From Sphingopyxis sp. Root154 (GTDB lineage: Bacteria; Pseudomonadota; Alphaproteobacteria; Sphingomonadales; Sphingomonadaceae): a stretch of DNA of 64,000 nucleotides. The DNA lies in the NCBI RefSeq assembly GCF_001427105.1, contig NZ_LMGI01000002.1, forward strand, positions 62,001 through 126,000, read 5' to 3'. This document shows, in pieces, positions 52,483 to 61,488 of the stretch (position 1 is the stretch's first letter; each line of letters opens with the position of its first letter). Below the pieces are notes generated by a model. That model was not told the DNA's origin. It made no database searches and worked only from the letters and a program-made list of their open reading frames with translations. Made by a program: the position numbers and the translations under genes.

Positions 52483-52846
52483 CGAGGAAGCTCCGCACCT
52501 GCTGTGCGAGCGTCATCGCGTCGAAGGGTTTGGCGAGCACGCCCCGTGCGCCAAGTTCGTGCAGCCGCGCCACTTCATGCGCCTGCGTCCGCGCGGTGAT
52601 GAACACCACCGGGATCGTGGCGGTTGCGGGCTCCTGACGCAGAATCTCTAGCACGCCCGGCCCGTCGAGTTCGGGCATCATCACGTCGAGCAGGATCAGG
52701 TCGGGTTGCCATTCGCGCGCCGCCGCCAGCCCTCCGCGTCCCGACCCGCACGTCCGTACGACGAACGATGGATCGAGTTCGAGCGCCATTTCGGCGACCT
52801 CGCGAATATCGTCCTCGTCGTCGATATAGAGAATCCGACTGCTCAT
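52475..52846 (-). CDS. Single-domain response regulator
   Basis: 123-residue stand-alone receiver. Acidic IDDEDD (8-13), phosphoacceptor D54 in LILLDVMMP, T of FITA and K in LAKPFD. No output domain, so it is a phosphate shuttle. The ATG at 52846 overlaps the hybrid kinase stop (ATGA). Confidence 0.94.
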   Translation of the reverse strand: MSSRILYIDDEDDIREVAEMALELDPSFVVRTCGSGRGGLAAAREWQPDLILLDVMMPELDGPGVLEILRQEPATATIPVVFITARTQAHEVARLHELGARGVLAKPFDAMTLAQQVRSFLDG

Positions 52847-55014
52847 TTGCCGCCTCCGCCATTCACCCGCTTCGATCCGATCCGGTCGGTCACCTCGCGG
52901 ACCAGCGTGTCGAGGCTGGCGCGCGATTTGACGAGGACGAGGTCGATACCCTCTTTCGGCGCGCCGTCGACTTCCTGCGCGGTGAACAGGACGACCGGCA
53001 AGCTCGGCGCGCGTTTGCGCAGCGGCGCGACAAGGTCGGTTCCGCATCCATCGAGCATCCCGACATCGAGAATCGCCCCGTCATAGCGCGTCCGCCGGAT
53101 CGCCGCGCGCGCCTCGGCCACGCTCGGCATCGAATGGATCGCCGCCTTGCCATCGAAGGCGCTGGCGACGACCGCGAGCATGTCGGGATCGTCGTCCACA
53201 TGGAGCACAACCGGCAGCGCAGGATCCCTGGACAGCGGCGCTTCAACCTCGCTCGTCGGCGCCTGCACTGTCCCCGGCAATTCGGCAGCGGGCAGATCGA
53301 CGTGAAAGATGCTGCCTGCGCCTTCGACGCTCTCGAAATCGACCGAACCGCCGAGCCGGACGACGATTTCGCGCACGATGCTGAGCCCCAGCCCGGTACC
53401 GCCCTTTTGCCGCGAGTCCGATGCGTCGGCCTGTGCGAATTTGCCGAAGATGCGGCCCCGGAACGCATCGGGAATCCCCTCGCCCCGGTCGATGACGCTG
53501 ATCCTGTAGCGCCGGTCGAGCGGCGTTACCCGCACCGTCACCGCCTCACCGCGCCGTGAAAATTTGATCGCGTTGGACAGCAGGTTGGTGACGACCTGCA
53601 TCAACCGGTCTTCGTCGGCAAGCACGGCGGCGCCGGGCGCGACCGGCTCGACATGCACCGCCACGCCATATTCGCCCGCGAACCCGGCGGTCTGATGCTC
53701 GGCCGCCTCGAGCAGCGGCCTCAGCGCGAGCGGACGGAGATCGAATTGCATCCGCCCCGCCTCGATCTTCTCGATATCGAGAATGTCGTTGATCAATCGC
53801 ACGAGGCGCGCCGCATTGCTGTGCGCAATCTCGACCAGTCGCGCGGCCTTCGGCGGAATCTCGCCCGCCGCCCCGCCGCTGATCAGCCCGAGCGAGCCCG
53901 CGATAGAGGTCAGCGGGGTGCGCAGTTCGTGGCTGACGGTCGCGACGAACTCGCCCTTCATCTGCTCGACCTCGCGGCGGTCGCTGATATCGCGGATCAC
54001 CGCGACGAACAAAGTTCCGTCGGCGAGATGCACGGGGCTGACCGACACTTCGAGCGGAAAGGTCGCGCCATTCTGGCGGCGGCCGACGAATTCCTGAATC
54101 TGCCCGTAATTCTCCTTCCGGTTCGCCTTCAACCGGCGCAGGAAGGTTTCGATTTGCCCCCGGTCGGGCGCGATCTCAAAAAGTGATCCGATGTCACGCC
54201 GCAGAAGCGACTCCGACGGCACGTCGAACATCTTGGCGGCCGAGGGATTCAGGCTCTCGATGCTGCCGCTCGGGTTCAGGAGAATCATCCCGTCCTTGGC
54301 ACTGTCGAAAATCGCCTCCTGTCGCATGGCAAGGTCGCGCGCACGGCGATGCGCGTTCTTTAACGCCCATTGGCTGCGCCCGATCAGGATAGCGGATAAC
54401 GCGAGCAACAGGATCAGCCCGATTTGCAACGTAAAGGTGCGGTCGCGCAATCGCTCGCGAGCCGCATTCACCGCGGCAGTGCGCACCTCGAGCTTCACCC
54501 GTTCAGCTTCGGAAATTTCGCCGATCAGTACGCGGATGTGGTCCATCAACTGCTTGCCCTCACCGCTGCCGATAAGATTCACGGCCTCGTCACGTCTTCC
54601 CCCTTCGACAAGGCCGATCGTCCGGGCAACAAATCGGCGCTTCTCGACAGAGGTACGGCGAAGATCGTCGACCAGTTTCGATTGCCCATCGCTTCCTGCA
54701 AGCTTGGCAAACAGGTCGAGATTGGCGTCAATGCGGGATGCTCCACTTCGATACGGGGCAAGAAATTTCGGATCCCCGGTGATGACATAGCCGCGCTGGC
54801 CAAGTTCAATATCTTGATGTCGCGTCAGTACGCCCTGCAGGGCGGCCCTCGCATCATATGAGTTGGAGACTTCTTGCCGCAGTCGCGCATTCTGTTCGAA
54901 ACCTCGATCGGTGGCCAGCGATAGAAAGGACAAAATGAGTAAGGCGCCCACGCAAGTGAAGACGAGAACCCAATTGGCTCTTATCGTCCCCACCCAACTC
55001 GACGCCTTACGCAT
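52843..55014 (-). CDS. Hybrid sensor histidine kinase with CHASE3 and PAS domains
   Basis: 723 residues from ATG 55014. TM1 (about 12-34), periplasmic CHASE3 domain (35-190), TM2 (198-217), PAS (235-350), HisKA with EFVATVSHELRTPL (H362), HATPase with NLLSNAIKF and GTGLGLSI, and a C-terminal receiver with D650 in AILDVGML. The receiver keeps a phosphoacceptor and a conserved K. It feeds the receiver-Hpt-LuxR chain next to the fimbrial genes and likely controls surface attachment. CHASE3 ligands are unknown. Confidence 0.93.
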   Translation of the reverse strand: MRKASSWVGTIRANWVLVFTCVGALLILSFLSLATDRGFEQNARLRQEVSNSYDARAALQGVLTRHQDIELGQRGYVITGDPKFLAPYRSGASRIDANLDLFAKLAGSDGQSKLVDDLRRTSVEKRRFVARTIGLVEGGRRDEAVNLIGSGEGKQLMDHIRVLIGEISEAERVKLEVRTAAVNAARERLRDRTFTLQIGLILLLALSAILIGRSQWALKNAHRRARDLAMRQEAIFDSAKDGMILLNPSGSIESLNPSAAKMFDVPSESLLRRDIGSLFEIAPDRGQIETFLRRLKANRKENYGQIQEFVGRRQNGATFPLEVSVSPVHLADGTLFVAVIRDISDRREVEQMKGEFVATVSHELRTPLTSIAGSLGLISGGAAGEIPPKAARLVEIAHSNAARLVRLINDILDIEKIEAGRMQFDLRPLALRPLLEAAEHQTAGFAGEYGVAVHVEPVAPGAAVLADEDRLMQVVTNLLSNAIKFSRRGEAVTVRVTPLDRRYRISVIDRGEGIPDAFRGRIFGKFAQADASDSRQKGGTGLGLSIVREIVVRLGGSVDFESVEGAGSIFHVDLPAAELPGTVQAPTSEVEAPLSRDPALPVVLHVDDDPDMLAVVASAFDGKAAIHSMPSVAEARAAIRRTRYDGAILDVGMLDGCGTDLVAPLRKRAPSLPVVLFTAQEVDGAPKEGIDLVLVKSRASLDTLVREVTDRIGSKRVNGGGGK

Positions 55015-55277
55015 GCCACGCAATCCTTTGTGACGGACTGAAACCCTGTGCTTGGATGCCGATAGCAGATGATGGTGGCACACGCATCGAAACGAGTGGT
55101 TAATCAGCGACATCACAACGCAAAAATAGCGCGGTAGACCGCGAGGCATTGAGCTCGCCGAGCGAACTCTTTTGGCCGATTACGGGCTGTCTCCTTTGGA
55201 TTGGAAGATCACTGAAGCGGACACGGGCGAAATTTGGCAACGAGCTGTGCCCGTCCCCTCACCGCAAACAAAAAAGA

Positions 55278-55308
55278 GGCCGAGGTGATGATGATTATCA
55301 CCTCGGCC
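55278..55308 (-). terminator. Terminator of the autotransporter gene
   Basis: GGCCGAGGTGAT (55278-55289) pairs with ATCACCTCGGCC (55297-55308). On the minus strand TCTTTTTTG follows. It lies in the 329-base gap 55015-55343. Confidence 0.9.
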
Positions 55309-55343
55309 AAACTGCACGTTTCACGTTCCTGATGGGTCGCTAA

Positions 55344-58300
55344 TCAAAAGGCGAAACGCGCAGTTACCCTTGCACCATGTGCGTTGCGATCCGACGCCAG
55401 TGTACCAGTGTAGGCGGCACCGAGACGGAAAGAGCCCGTGGTGAATTCAAATCCGGCTTCAACCTCTGCCGAGCTTTTCGGGATGCCCGTCCCAAAGATG
55501 CCAAACGACGGTCCGCCCGCCGTGAACCGCGATTCGATCGGTGCGCTGCGGTCGTTCAGCGCGCGATTCCAGGCAGCTGACACATAAGGCTGGAAGCCTG
55601 GCTGGCCGGCGTTGAACTGCGCGCGCGCACCAAGACTGACGAAGGTCGTCTTCTGGTCGGCTTTTCCGACGGTCAGAGCCGCGGTGCCGCCGGTCTCAAC
55701 GAAAGCATCGCTGCCGGTATCGACGTGCGCTAGCCGGGCGAAGGGCGTGATCGCCAAATTGCCGGTGACGATGTCGTAGCCGATCTCGCCGAATATCTGC
55801 AGCGTATCGGCGTCGCGCTTCGAGGTCAGCGTTTGCGCGAGCGGCGCGGCGCTGATGGCGCGGGTCGTGTCGATTTCGTGCCAGGCGTAGCTGACACCGA
55901 TCGTACCGCGCAGCCCCTCACCGATGCCGTAGGTGGCATGCGCCGCCAGATATTTGCTTTCGACATCCGAATGGTCGCTGCGACCGCCGAAGCGGAAGTC
56001 CGACCCGCCGATGCCCGCCGACAGCGCGGCGGCGAAGCCGTTGCCGCCGAAGCCGAAGCCCGCAATCAGACCCTTGTGATCGGTATCCATCGCGAAATTG
56101 CTGCGATTGGCGTCGAAATCACCCCAGCCGCCAAAGGCCGAGCCCCACACGAAAGCGCCGCTCTCTTCGGGTGCCTTCATACCCATCAGCGCGTTGCGAA
56201 GATGGCGGCTGTCGTCGGTCAGGCCGCTGATCGCACTCGCCAGGATTTCGCCCGACAAGTCGCCGAAGCTCGCCTGCGCAGCCGTCGCATTCTGCACCAG
56301 CACCGCTTCGTACAGCGGGTTGTCAACGCCGAGCGCCTGAACCGCGGCGGCCACGCTCATCTGGTTGAAGCCCACGGCAATATCGGCGAAATCGATGTCG
56401 TTGCGATAGAGCGACAGGGTCACCGAGTTGGCGCTGTAGCGAAGAAGCGGGTCGAGGAAGGCGAGATCGGTCGTCACCGAACCGAACGTCCCGGTAATCC
56501 CCGCACCGCCGGTCAGGATGACATAGTCGGTCCGCGGATTATAGTTGCCGTCCTCGGCCAGGACCGCGACGCTTGCCGTGCTGGCGATCGTCACGGCGCC
56601 GGTCGCATCGAGGCGGTCTGCCGCCCCCGCAGCGTTGACTTCGACTTCGTAGATCGCGCCAGCGGCGAACGCGAGGTCGCCGTTGACGGTCAGCCGGCCG
56701 ATCGAATTGCCCGGGGCAATCGTGCCGCCGCTGCCCACGGTCGTCGTCCCGACCGAGCCGTTCCCGCCGAGCGTGCCGCCGCTGTTCACCATGACCGGCG
56801 ATGCGATCGAACCGTTGACCGCGAGCGTGCCGCCGTTGACCGAGGTCGGTCCGGTGTAGCTGCTGTTGCCGGTCAGGTTGAGCGTGCCGCCGCCCTCTTT
56901 CACCAGGCTGCCGTTGCCCGAGATATTGCCGCCGAACGCGGTGTCGCCGCTCTGGTCGACCGTGAGCTCGCTGTCGCCGATCACGACGTTCGATCCTCCA
57001 TCGCCTTCGAGGCCGCCGATCGTCTGGTCCTTGCCCGTGATATCGAGCGTTCCGCCTTCGCCGAGGTCGAATTCGGTGGCCGGATCGATGGTGCCGCCGA
57101 TGCGGACCGATCCGCCGAGGATGTTTGTCACGCCCTGGAAGGCATAATCGCCCATGAACGTCAGGGCGCCGTCGCCCTTCTTGTCGAGGATGCCGCTGCC
57201 CGAAAAGGCCCCGAGGAAATCATAGTCGTCGGAGCGGTTGAAGACGAAGCGCCCGTCGTTGACGATATTGCCCGAGAAGCCGCCTTCGGTTCCCCCGGCG
57301 CCCAGCTCGAAGAAACCGGTGCCTTCGGTCTTCACATCGCCCTGCAGGAGGCCGGTGAGGACAAGACCGCCGCTGGAGATGGTCGTGCCGCCGGTGTGCG
57401 CGATACTCGCGGTGTCAACGGTGAAGACGGCGTCGCCGATCAGCTGCAGCTGCCCCGTTCCGTCGATCGTAAGGTCGGCGAGGTCCGAGACGACATCGTC
57501 GGTGCCGAAGTTCAGAATGAGCAGGCCGTTCGTCCGGACCGACGGTGTCAGGATGGGCGATGAGGTGTCGCCTGCACCCAAGTCGACTTCGTTGACCTGC
57601 AGCGATGCCCCTTCGGCGATCGTCACATTGTCGAAGTCGCCGACGAACCCGGACGTCGACCAGTAGCCAGCCGCAACGTCGAGCGTTTCGAACCCGTTCG
57701 CGCTGGTAATCTGCTGCGCTTCGGTCAGCTCGAGAATGTTGCCGTCGAGCGTCAGGCTGTCGACGCCCGCACCGGCGTCGACCAGCCCTGAAATCGCGCT
57801 ACCGGTGCGCAAGGTCACGTTGTCGTCGAAACCGCCAAGCTCGACCGCGATCCCGCTGTCGCCAGTGATCGTCCCGGAGTTGTCGAGCACGACTGCGCCG
57901 CGGCCGTCTCCCCACACGCCCCGGCCGCCGCCCGAAATCGCTCCGGTATTCACCAGCGTCGCGGCGCCGAGGTTTCCGAGGATAACGCCGTCGGTCGCGC
58001 CGGTGATCGTACCGCTGTTGACGATGCCAGCCGTATCCAGAGATCCGGCGACCGCCACGCCATAACCGTTGGTGCCCGTGATCGTGCCGGCGTTGGAAAG
58101 CGTGCCTTCATTGCCCGCTCCTTGGGCAAGGCCGGCTCCGCGCTGGATCAGCACGCCGCCCGGCCCGTCACCGTTGATCGTCCCGGCATTGTCGATCGAA
58201 CCGCCTGCCGACATGATGATGCCGAAACGCGAGCCGCTGATGCTGCCGGTTTGGCCGTTGGTGACCGTGCTTGCATAGCCGGTCAGCGCCTGGCCATCAT

Positions 58301-61133
58301 AGGGATAGATCGAAATGCCGTCGGCCAGAGCGCTCCCCTCGCCGCGGATCGAACCGCTGTTGGTCACGCTGCCGCCGCCGATCAGGCGGACGCCATCATT
58401 CGCTTCGCCGACGATCTCGCCGCTATTCGACACTTGGGTGCCGATCGCGATGCCGACGATGTCGCCGATATCCTCGTCGAACTGATAGGCGGTCGTAATC
58501 CCGGCGCCAGCGCCCGAAATCGTGCCGCTGTTGGTGACGCTCGACGAGGCGGTGGTGATCGTCACGCCGGCGTCGGGCGCGGCGTCGAACCCATCATAGG
58601 TCCCATTGCCGCGGATCACGCCGGCATTGTTCACGTCGAGCGTGCCAGTCGCAAAGGAATAGATGCCCGAGGTCGCACCGGTGATCGTGCCGCCCGCCGC
58701 GTTGGTGATCGTCACATCGGCGCGCGAGCCTTGCGAAACGCCGGCGCCGAAATCGCTGCTGATCGTGCCGCTGTTGTCGAGGCTGGCAGTGGACATGTCG
58801 CTGCCGAAGCCAACCCCATATCCGTCGCCCCCGCTGCCGCCGAGATCGCCGGTGCCGCGGATGTATCCCGTGTTGACGACGCTGGCGGTCAGGCCGCTGC
58901 GATCCTCGCTAGGGTCGGTATTGAGGGCAGTGCCCTGAATATAGACGCCGCCGTTGACGCCCTCGATTTCGCCGGCATTCACGACCTCTCCGCCGCCGGA
59001 CAGGATGATTGCAAACCGCTGGCCTTCGATGCGGCCGTTCGCATCGTTGGTGACGCGGGCCGAATAATCTTCGTTGGATTGATCCGCGTGGGCGAACATC
59101 GAGATACCGTCCGTGCCTTGCGCACCTGCATTGACACCCACGATGTAGCCGCTGTTGGTAACGCTCCCGCCACCGGCAAGACGAATGCCGTCATTATTGA
59201 GGCCGATGATTTCGCCGCTGTTGGTGATCGAGCTGTTGATTGCACGGCCCGTCCCATTCGCCATCGGCGTGGTGACGATCCCGTATTGGCCGCCGATGAT
59301 CCGGCCGCTGTTGACGATCGCCGCGTCCGCCGTGGTGATGACGACCGCGTCCTGCGCGCCAGCGCTTATCAAACCCGCATTGTTGACGATCAACGACCCC
59401 TCGTTGGAACGGATCGCGGTACCGTTGGCGACGATCTCGCCATCGTCATGGTTATTGATGGTGAGGACGCCCGTCGATTGGCCGATGATGGCCGCCGCCT
59501 GGCCGCTGATCCGTCCTTCGTTTTCGATCACCGCGCTGCTGAGCGCGCCACCCGCGAGGACGCCAAGGAAGCCTTCAATGACGCCGCTATTATTGAGCGT
59601 CCCGACGCGCCCCGTCTGATCGGCCGTCGCGTTGAGGATCACCCCGAACGGGCTGACGTTCGGATTCGCGGGATTGAACGTCCCGGTGCTGCGGATGGTG
59701 CCGGCATTGTCGACCGTGCCGCCGCCCTGGACGACGACGCCGAACATCTGGCCTTCGATAAGCCCGCCCGGGGTGTTCGTTACCGTTCCGATGCCGGCGA
59801 CATCGGTCGCGATCGATTGCGCAAACTCGGAAAGGACAACGCCGGTGCCCGAGCCGCTATTGCCGTTCAGCCCCCGGATAATACCGCTGTTGACGACCGT
59901 TCCGCCGCCGGCCAGCGCGACGCCGCTGCCCGAGCGACCCTCGATCGTGCCCGAATTGGTCACTGCGGTGTTCCTCGCCCGGGCTTGCGTCCCCTCGGCG
60001 TTCTGGAAAACAGCGGTCGTGACGCCCGAAAGCGCTCCAACGATGCCCTGGCTGTTGGTGATGACGGCGTCGGCGGTGGTTATGTTGATCGCGCTCTGCC
60101 CGGCGCTGAAAATAAAGCCCTTATTGTCGACGTTCAGCTTGCCCGCGTTCGACGCGATGGCCGCCGCGTTTGCCCGGATTTCGCCGTTTTCGAAATTGTT
60201 GACCGTGAGATTGCCCGTCGATTGCCCGATGATCGCGATCGCCGTCGCGCTGATCGTCCCGTCGTTGTTGATCGTCGCGCTTTCCAGTGCGCCGCCCGCC
60301 AGAACGCCAAGGAAGCCCGAGATCGTCCCCATGTTGTCTACGGTCGCGACCCGGCCGGTCTGCTCGGCGATGGCGCCGACGATCAGCCCGAAAGGGCTGA
60401 CGTTCGGGGTCGCGGGATTCGGATTACCGAAGCTGCGGATGGTCCCCATGTTGGTGACGGTCCCGCCGCCCTGCAGCACTGCGCCGAAGAACTGACCCTC
60501 GATCACGCCGCCGTCATTGTTGGTGATCGAACCCACGCCGGTAATATTCGCGGCCGCCGCTCCCGGGAATTCCGAAATCGACACGCCGGTGCCGTTGATG
60601 GTGCTCCCTGCGGTGCCACTGAACCCGGAGATGGTGCCCCCGTTGGTGATCGTACCCCCACCGACCAGCGCGACCCCCGACCCGGCCTCGCCGCGGATCA
60701 CGCCGCTGTTCGAGACCTGCGTGTTCGCCGCCAGCGGTTGCGGAGGAAGATCGTCACCGTTCGCGTCCTCGCTGAAGAAATAGGAGGTGACGACACCGTT
60801 GGCCGCGCCGCTGATTTCACCGGCATTGGTGACAATGGAATCGGGCTGCGCGATCACGACGCCGCCGCTCGGGCGACTGTCGATGCCACCCACGTCGATA
60901 CCATTGCCGCGGATGACGCCGGCGTTGCCGACCGTGACGGGGCCGTTGTCGGCGTAAACGCCGATGAGGTCACCCTCGATGGTTTCGCCCTCGTCGATCT
61001 CGACTTCGAGCCGCTCGGGCTGGTCATTGTGGATGCCGAACGCATCCTGGGCGGCCGCGGGCGACACCTGAACTATGGAGAGACCAACGATCGCACTGGT
61101 GGCGAGCAGGCGAGATTTCGAGATGCGTGACAT
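55344..61133 (-). CDS. Giant autotransporter (type Va) with repetitive passenger
   Basis: 1929 residues. The signal peptide MSRISKSRLLATSAIVGLSI (cleavage after AAAQ) is followed by a passenger of about 1600 residues made of repeated beta-helix strands of the form TVTNSGTIxGxxGxGV, a PATR repeat region near 1330-1500, then a beta-barrel domain (about 1655-1929) ending in ARFAF, the C-terminal Phe needed for barrel assembly. Residues about 138-380 and 388-626 are a 248-residue duplication. Such proteins are surface adhesins or aggregation factors. A terminator follows the gene. Divergent from the sensor kinase at 61489. Confidence 0.93.
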   Translation of the reverse strand: MSRISKSRLLATSAIVGLSIVQVSPAAAQDAFGIHNDQPERLEVEIDEGETIEGDLIGVYADNGPVTVGNAGVIRGNGIDVGGIDSRPSGGVVIAQPDSIVTNAGEISGAANGVVTSYFFSEDANGDDLPPQPLAANTQVSNSGVIRGEAGSGVALVGGGTITNGGTISGFSGTAGSTINGTGVSISEFPGAAAANITGVGSITNNDGGVIEGQFFGAVLQGGGTVTNMGTIRSFGNPNPATPNVSPFGLIVGAIAEQTGRVATVDNMGTISGFLGVLAGGALESATINNDGTISATAIAIIGQSTGNLTVNNFENGEIRANAAAIASNAGKLNVDNKGFIFSAGQSAINITTADAVITNSQGIVGALSGVTTAVFQNAEGTQARARNTAVTNSGTIEGRSGSGVALAGGGTVVNSGIIRGLNGNSGSGTGVVLSEFAQSIATDVAGIGTVTNTPGGLIEGQMFGVVVQGGGTVDNAGTIRSTGTFNPANPNVSPFGVILNATADQTGRVGTLNNSGVIEGFLGVLAGGALSSAVIENEGRISGQAAAIIGQSTGVLTINNHDDGEIVANGTAIRSNEGSLIVNNAGLISAGAQDAVVITTADAAIVNSGRIIGGQYGIVTTPMANGTGRAINSSITNSGEIIGLNNDGIRLAGGGSVTNSGYIVGVNAGAQGTDGISMFAHADQSNEDYSARVTNDANGRIEGQRFAIILSGGGEVVNAGEIEGVNGGVYIQGTALNTDPSEDRSGLTASVVNTGYIRGTGDLGGSGGDGYGVGFGSDMSTASLDNSGTISSDFGAGVSQGSRADVTITNAAGGTITGATSGIYSFATGTLDVNNAGVIRGNGTYDGFDAAPDAGVTITTASSSVTNSGTISGAGAGITTAYQFDEDIGDIVGIAIGTQVSNSGEIVGEANDGVRLIGGGSVTNSGSIRGEGSALADGISIYPYDGQALTGYASTVTNGQTGSISGSRFGIIMSAGGSIDNAGTINGDGPGGVLIQRGAGLAQGAGNEGTLSNAGTITGTNGYGVAVAGSLDTAGIVNSGTITGATDGVILGNLGAATLVNTGAISGGGRGVWGDGRGAVVLDNSGTITGDSGIAVELGGFDDNVTLRTGSAISGLVDAGAGVDSLTLDGNILELTEAQQITSANGFETLDVAAGYWSTSGFVGDFDNVTIAEGASLQVNEVDLGAGDTSSPILTPSVRTNGLLILNFGTDDVVSDLADLTIDGTGQLQLIGDAVFTVDTASIAHTGGTTISSGGLVLTGLLQGDVKTEGTGFFELGAGGTEGGFSGNIVNDGRFVFNRSDDYDFLGAFSGSGILDKKGDGALTFMGDYAFQGVTNILGGSVRIGGTIDPATEFDLGEGGTLDITGKDQTIGGLEGDGGSNVVIGDSELTVDQSGDTAFGGNISGNGSLVKEGGGTLNLTGNSSYTGPTSVNGGTLAVNGSIASPVMVNSGGTLGGNGSVGTTTVGSGGTIAPGNSIGRLTVNGDLAFAAGAIYEVEVNAAGAADRLDATGAVTIASTASVAVLAEDGNYNPRTDYVILTGGAGITGTFGSVTTDLAFLDPLLRYSANSVTLSLYRNDIDFADIAVGFNQMSVAAAVQALGVDNPLYEAVLVQNATAAQASFGDLSGEILASAISGLTDDSRHLRNALMGMKAPEESGAFVWGSAFGGWGDFDANRSNFAMDTDHKGLIAGFGFGGNGFAAALSAGIGGSDFRFGGRSDHSDVESKYLAAHATYGIGEGLRGTIGVSYAWHEIDTTRAISAAPLAQTLTSKRDADTLQIFGEIGYDIVTGNLAITPFARLAHVDTGSDAFVETGGTAALTVGKADQKTTFVSLGARAQFNAGQPGFQPYVSAAWNRALNDRSAPIESRFTAGGPSFGIFGTGIPKSSAEVEAGFEFTTGSFRLGAAYTGTLASDRNAHGARVTARFAF
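59258..60722 (-). repeat. Internal tandem duplication in the passenger
   Basis: Two copies with an offset of about 248 residues: NVSPFGLIVGAIAEQTGRVA and NVSPFGVILNATADQTGRVG, and GFLGVLAGGAL in both. Further, weaker copies lie to the C-terminal side. Confidence 0.8.
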
Positions 61134-61488
61134 TATTCAGAGTCCCCCATTGACGTTGCAGGCAAGGCAAGGGGTCTGCCGGAGAGCAGCTATGGCTCCC
61201 CGGCTCGGTCCACCCCACCTCGAAATTTGCTTCCCCCAGCCGATTGGGCGACTTGACCCCTGACTTTGTGCGGATGACTAGGGGCAGGCGCAGCGCAGCG
61301 TCTACCCAATGTTATTTAGGGTAATTTTGCGACGGGCCGTTGCTGCCGCCCTTGCATGCGGGCGCCTGACGCCGCTACGGAAGCGGATCACCGGGGGGTG
61401 GGACGCGATAATTGGGGGACGAGCGGCATGCGCGTTCCTGTCGGGGACGCAATGACGCGTCCGATCCCCGCCCGGCGCGGGGGCGCAA
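61134..61488. other. 355-base divergent intergenic region
   Basis: Between the autotransporter and the sensor kinase. No gene-like frame, repeat or clear operator could be picked by eye. It presumably holds both promoters, but I cannot place them. Confidence 0.5.

Noticed and set aside
55149..55343. 64-residue frame over the autotransporter terminator
   Set aside because: It is read through the terminator hairpin, and the peptide is not protein-like.
55833..57563. 576-residue plus-strand frame
   Set aside because: Antisense shadow of the autotransporter beta domain.
58122..61130. 1002-codon open frame on the plus strand opposite the autotransporter
   Set aside because: Shadow of the repetitive high-GC autotransporter codons; composition is Arg/Asp/Ala-biased with no domain, start signal or signal peptide.
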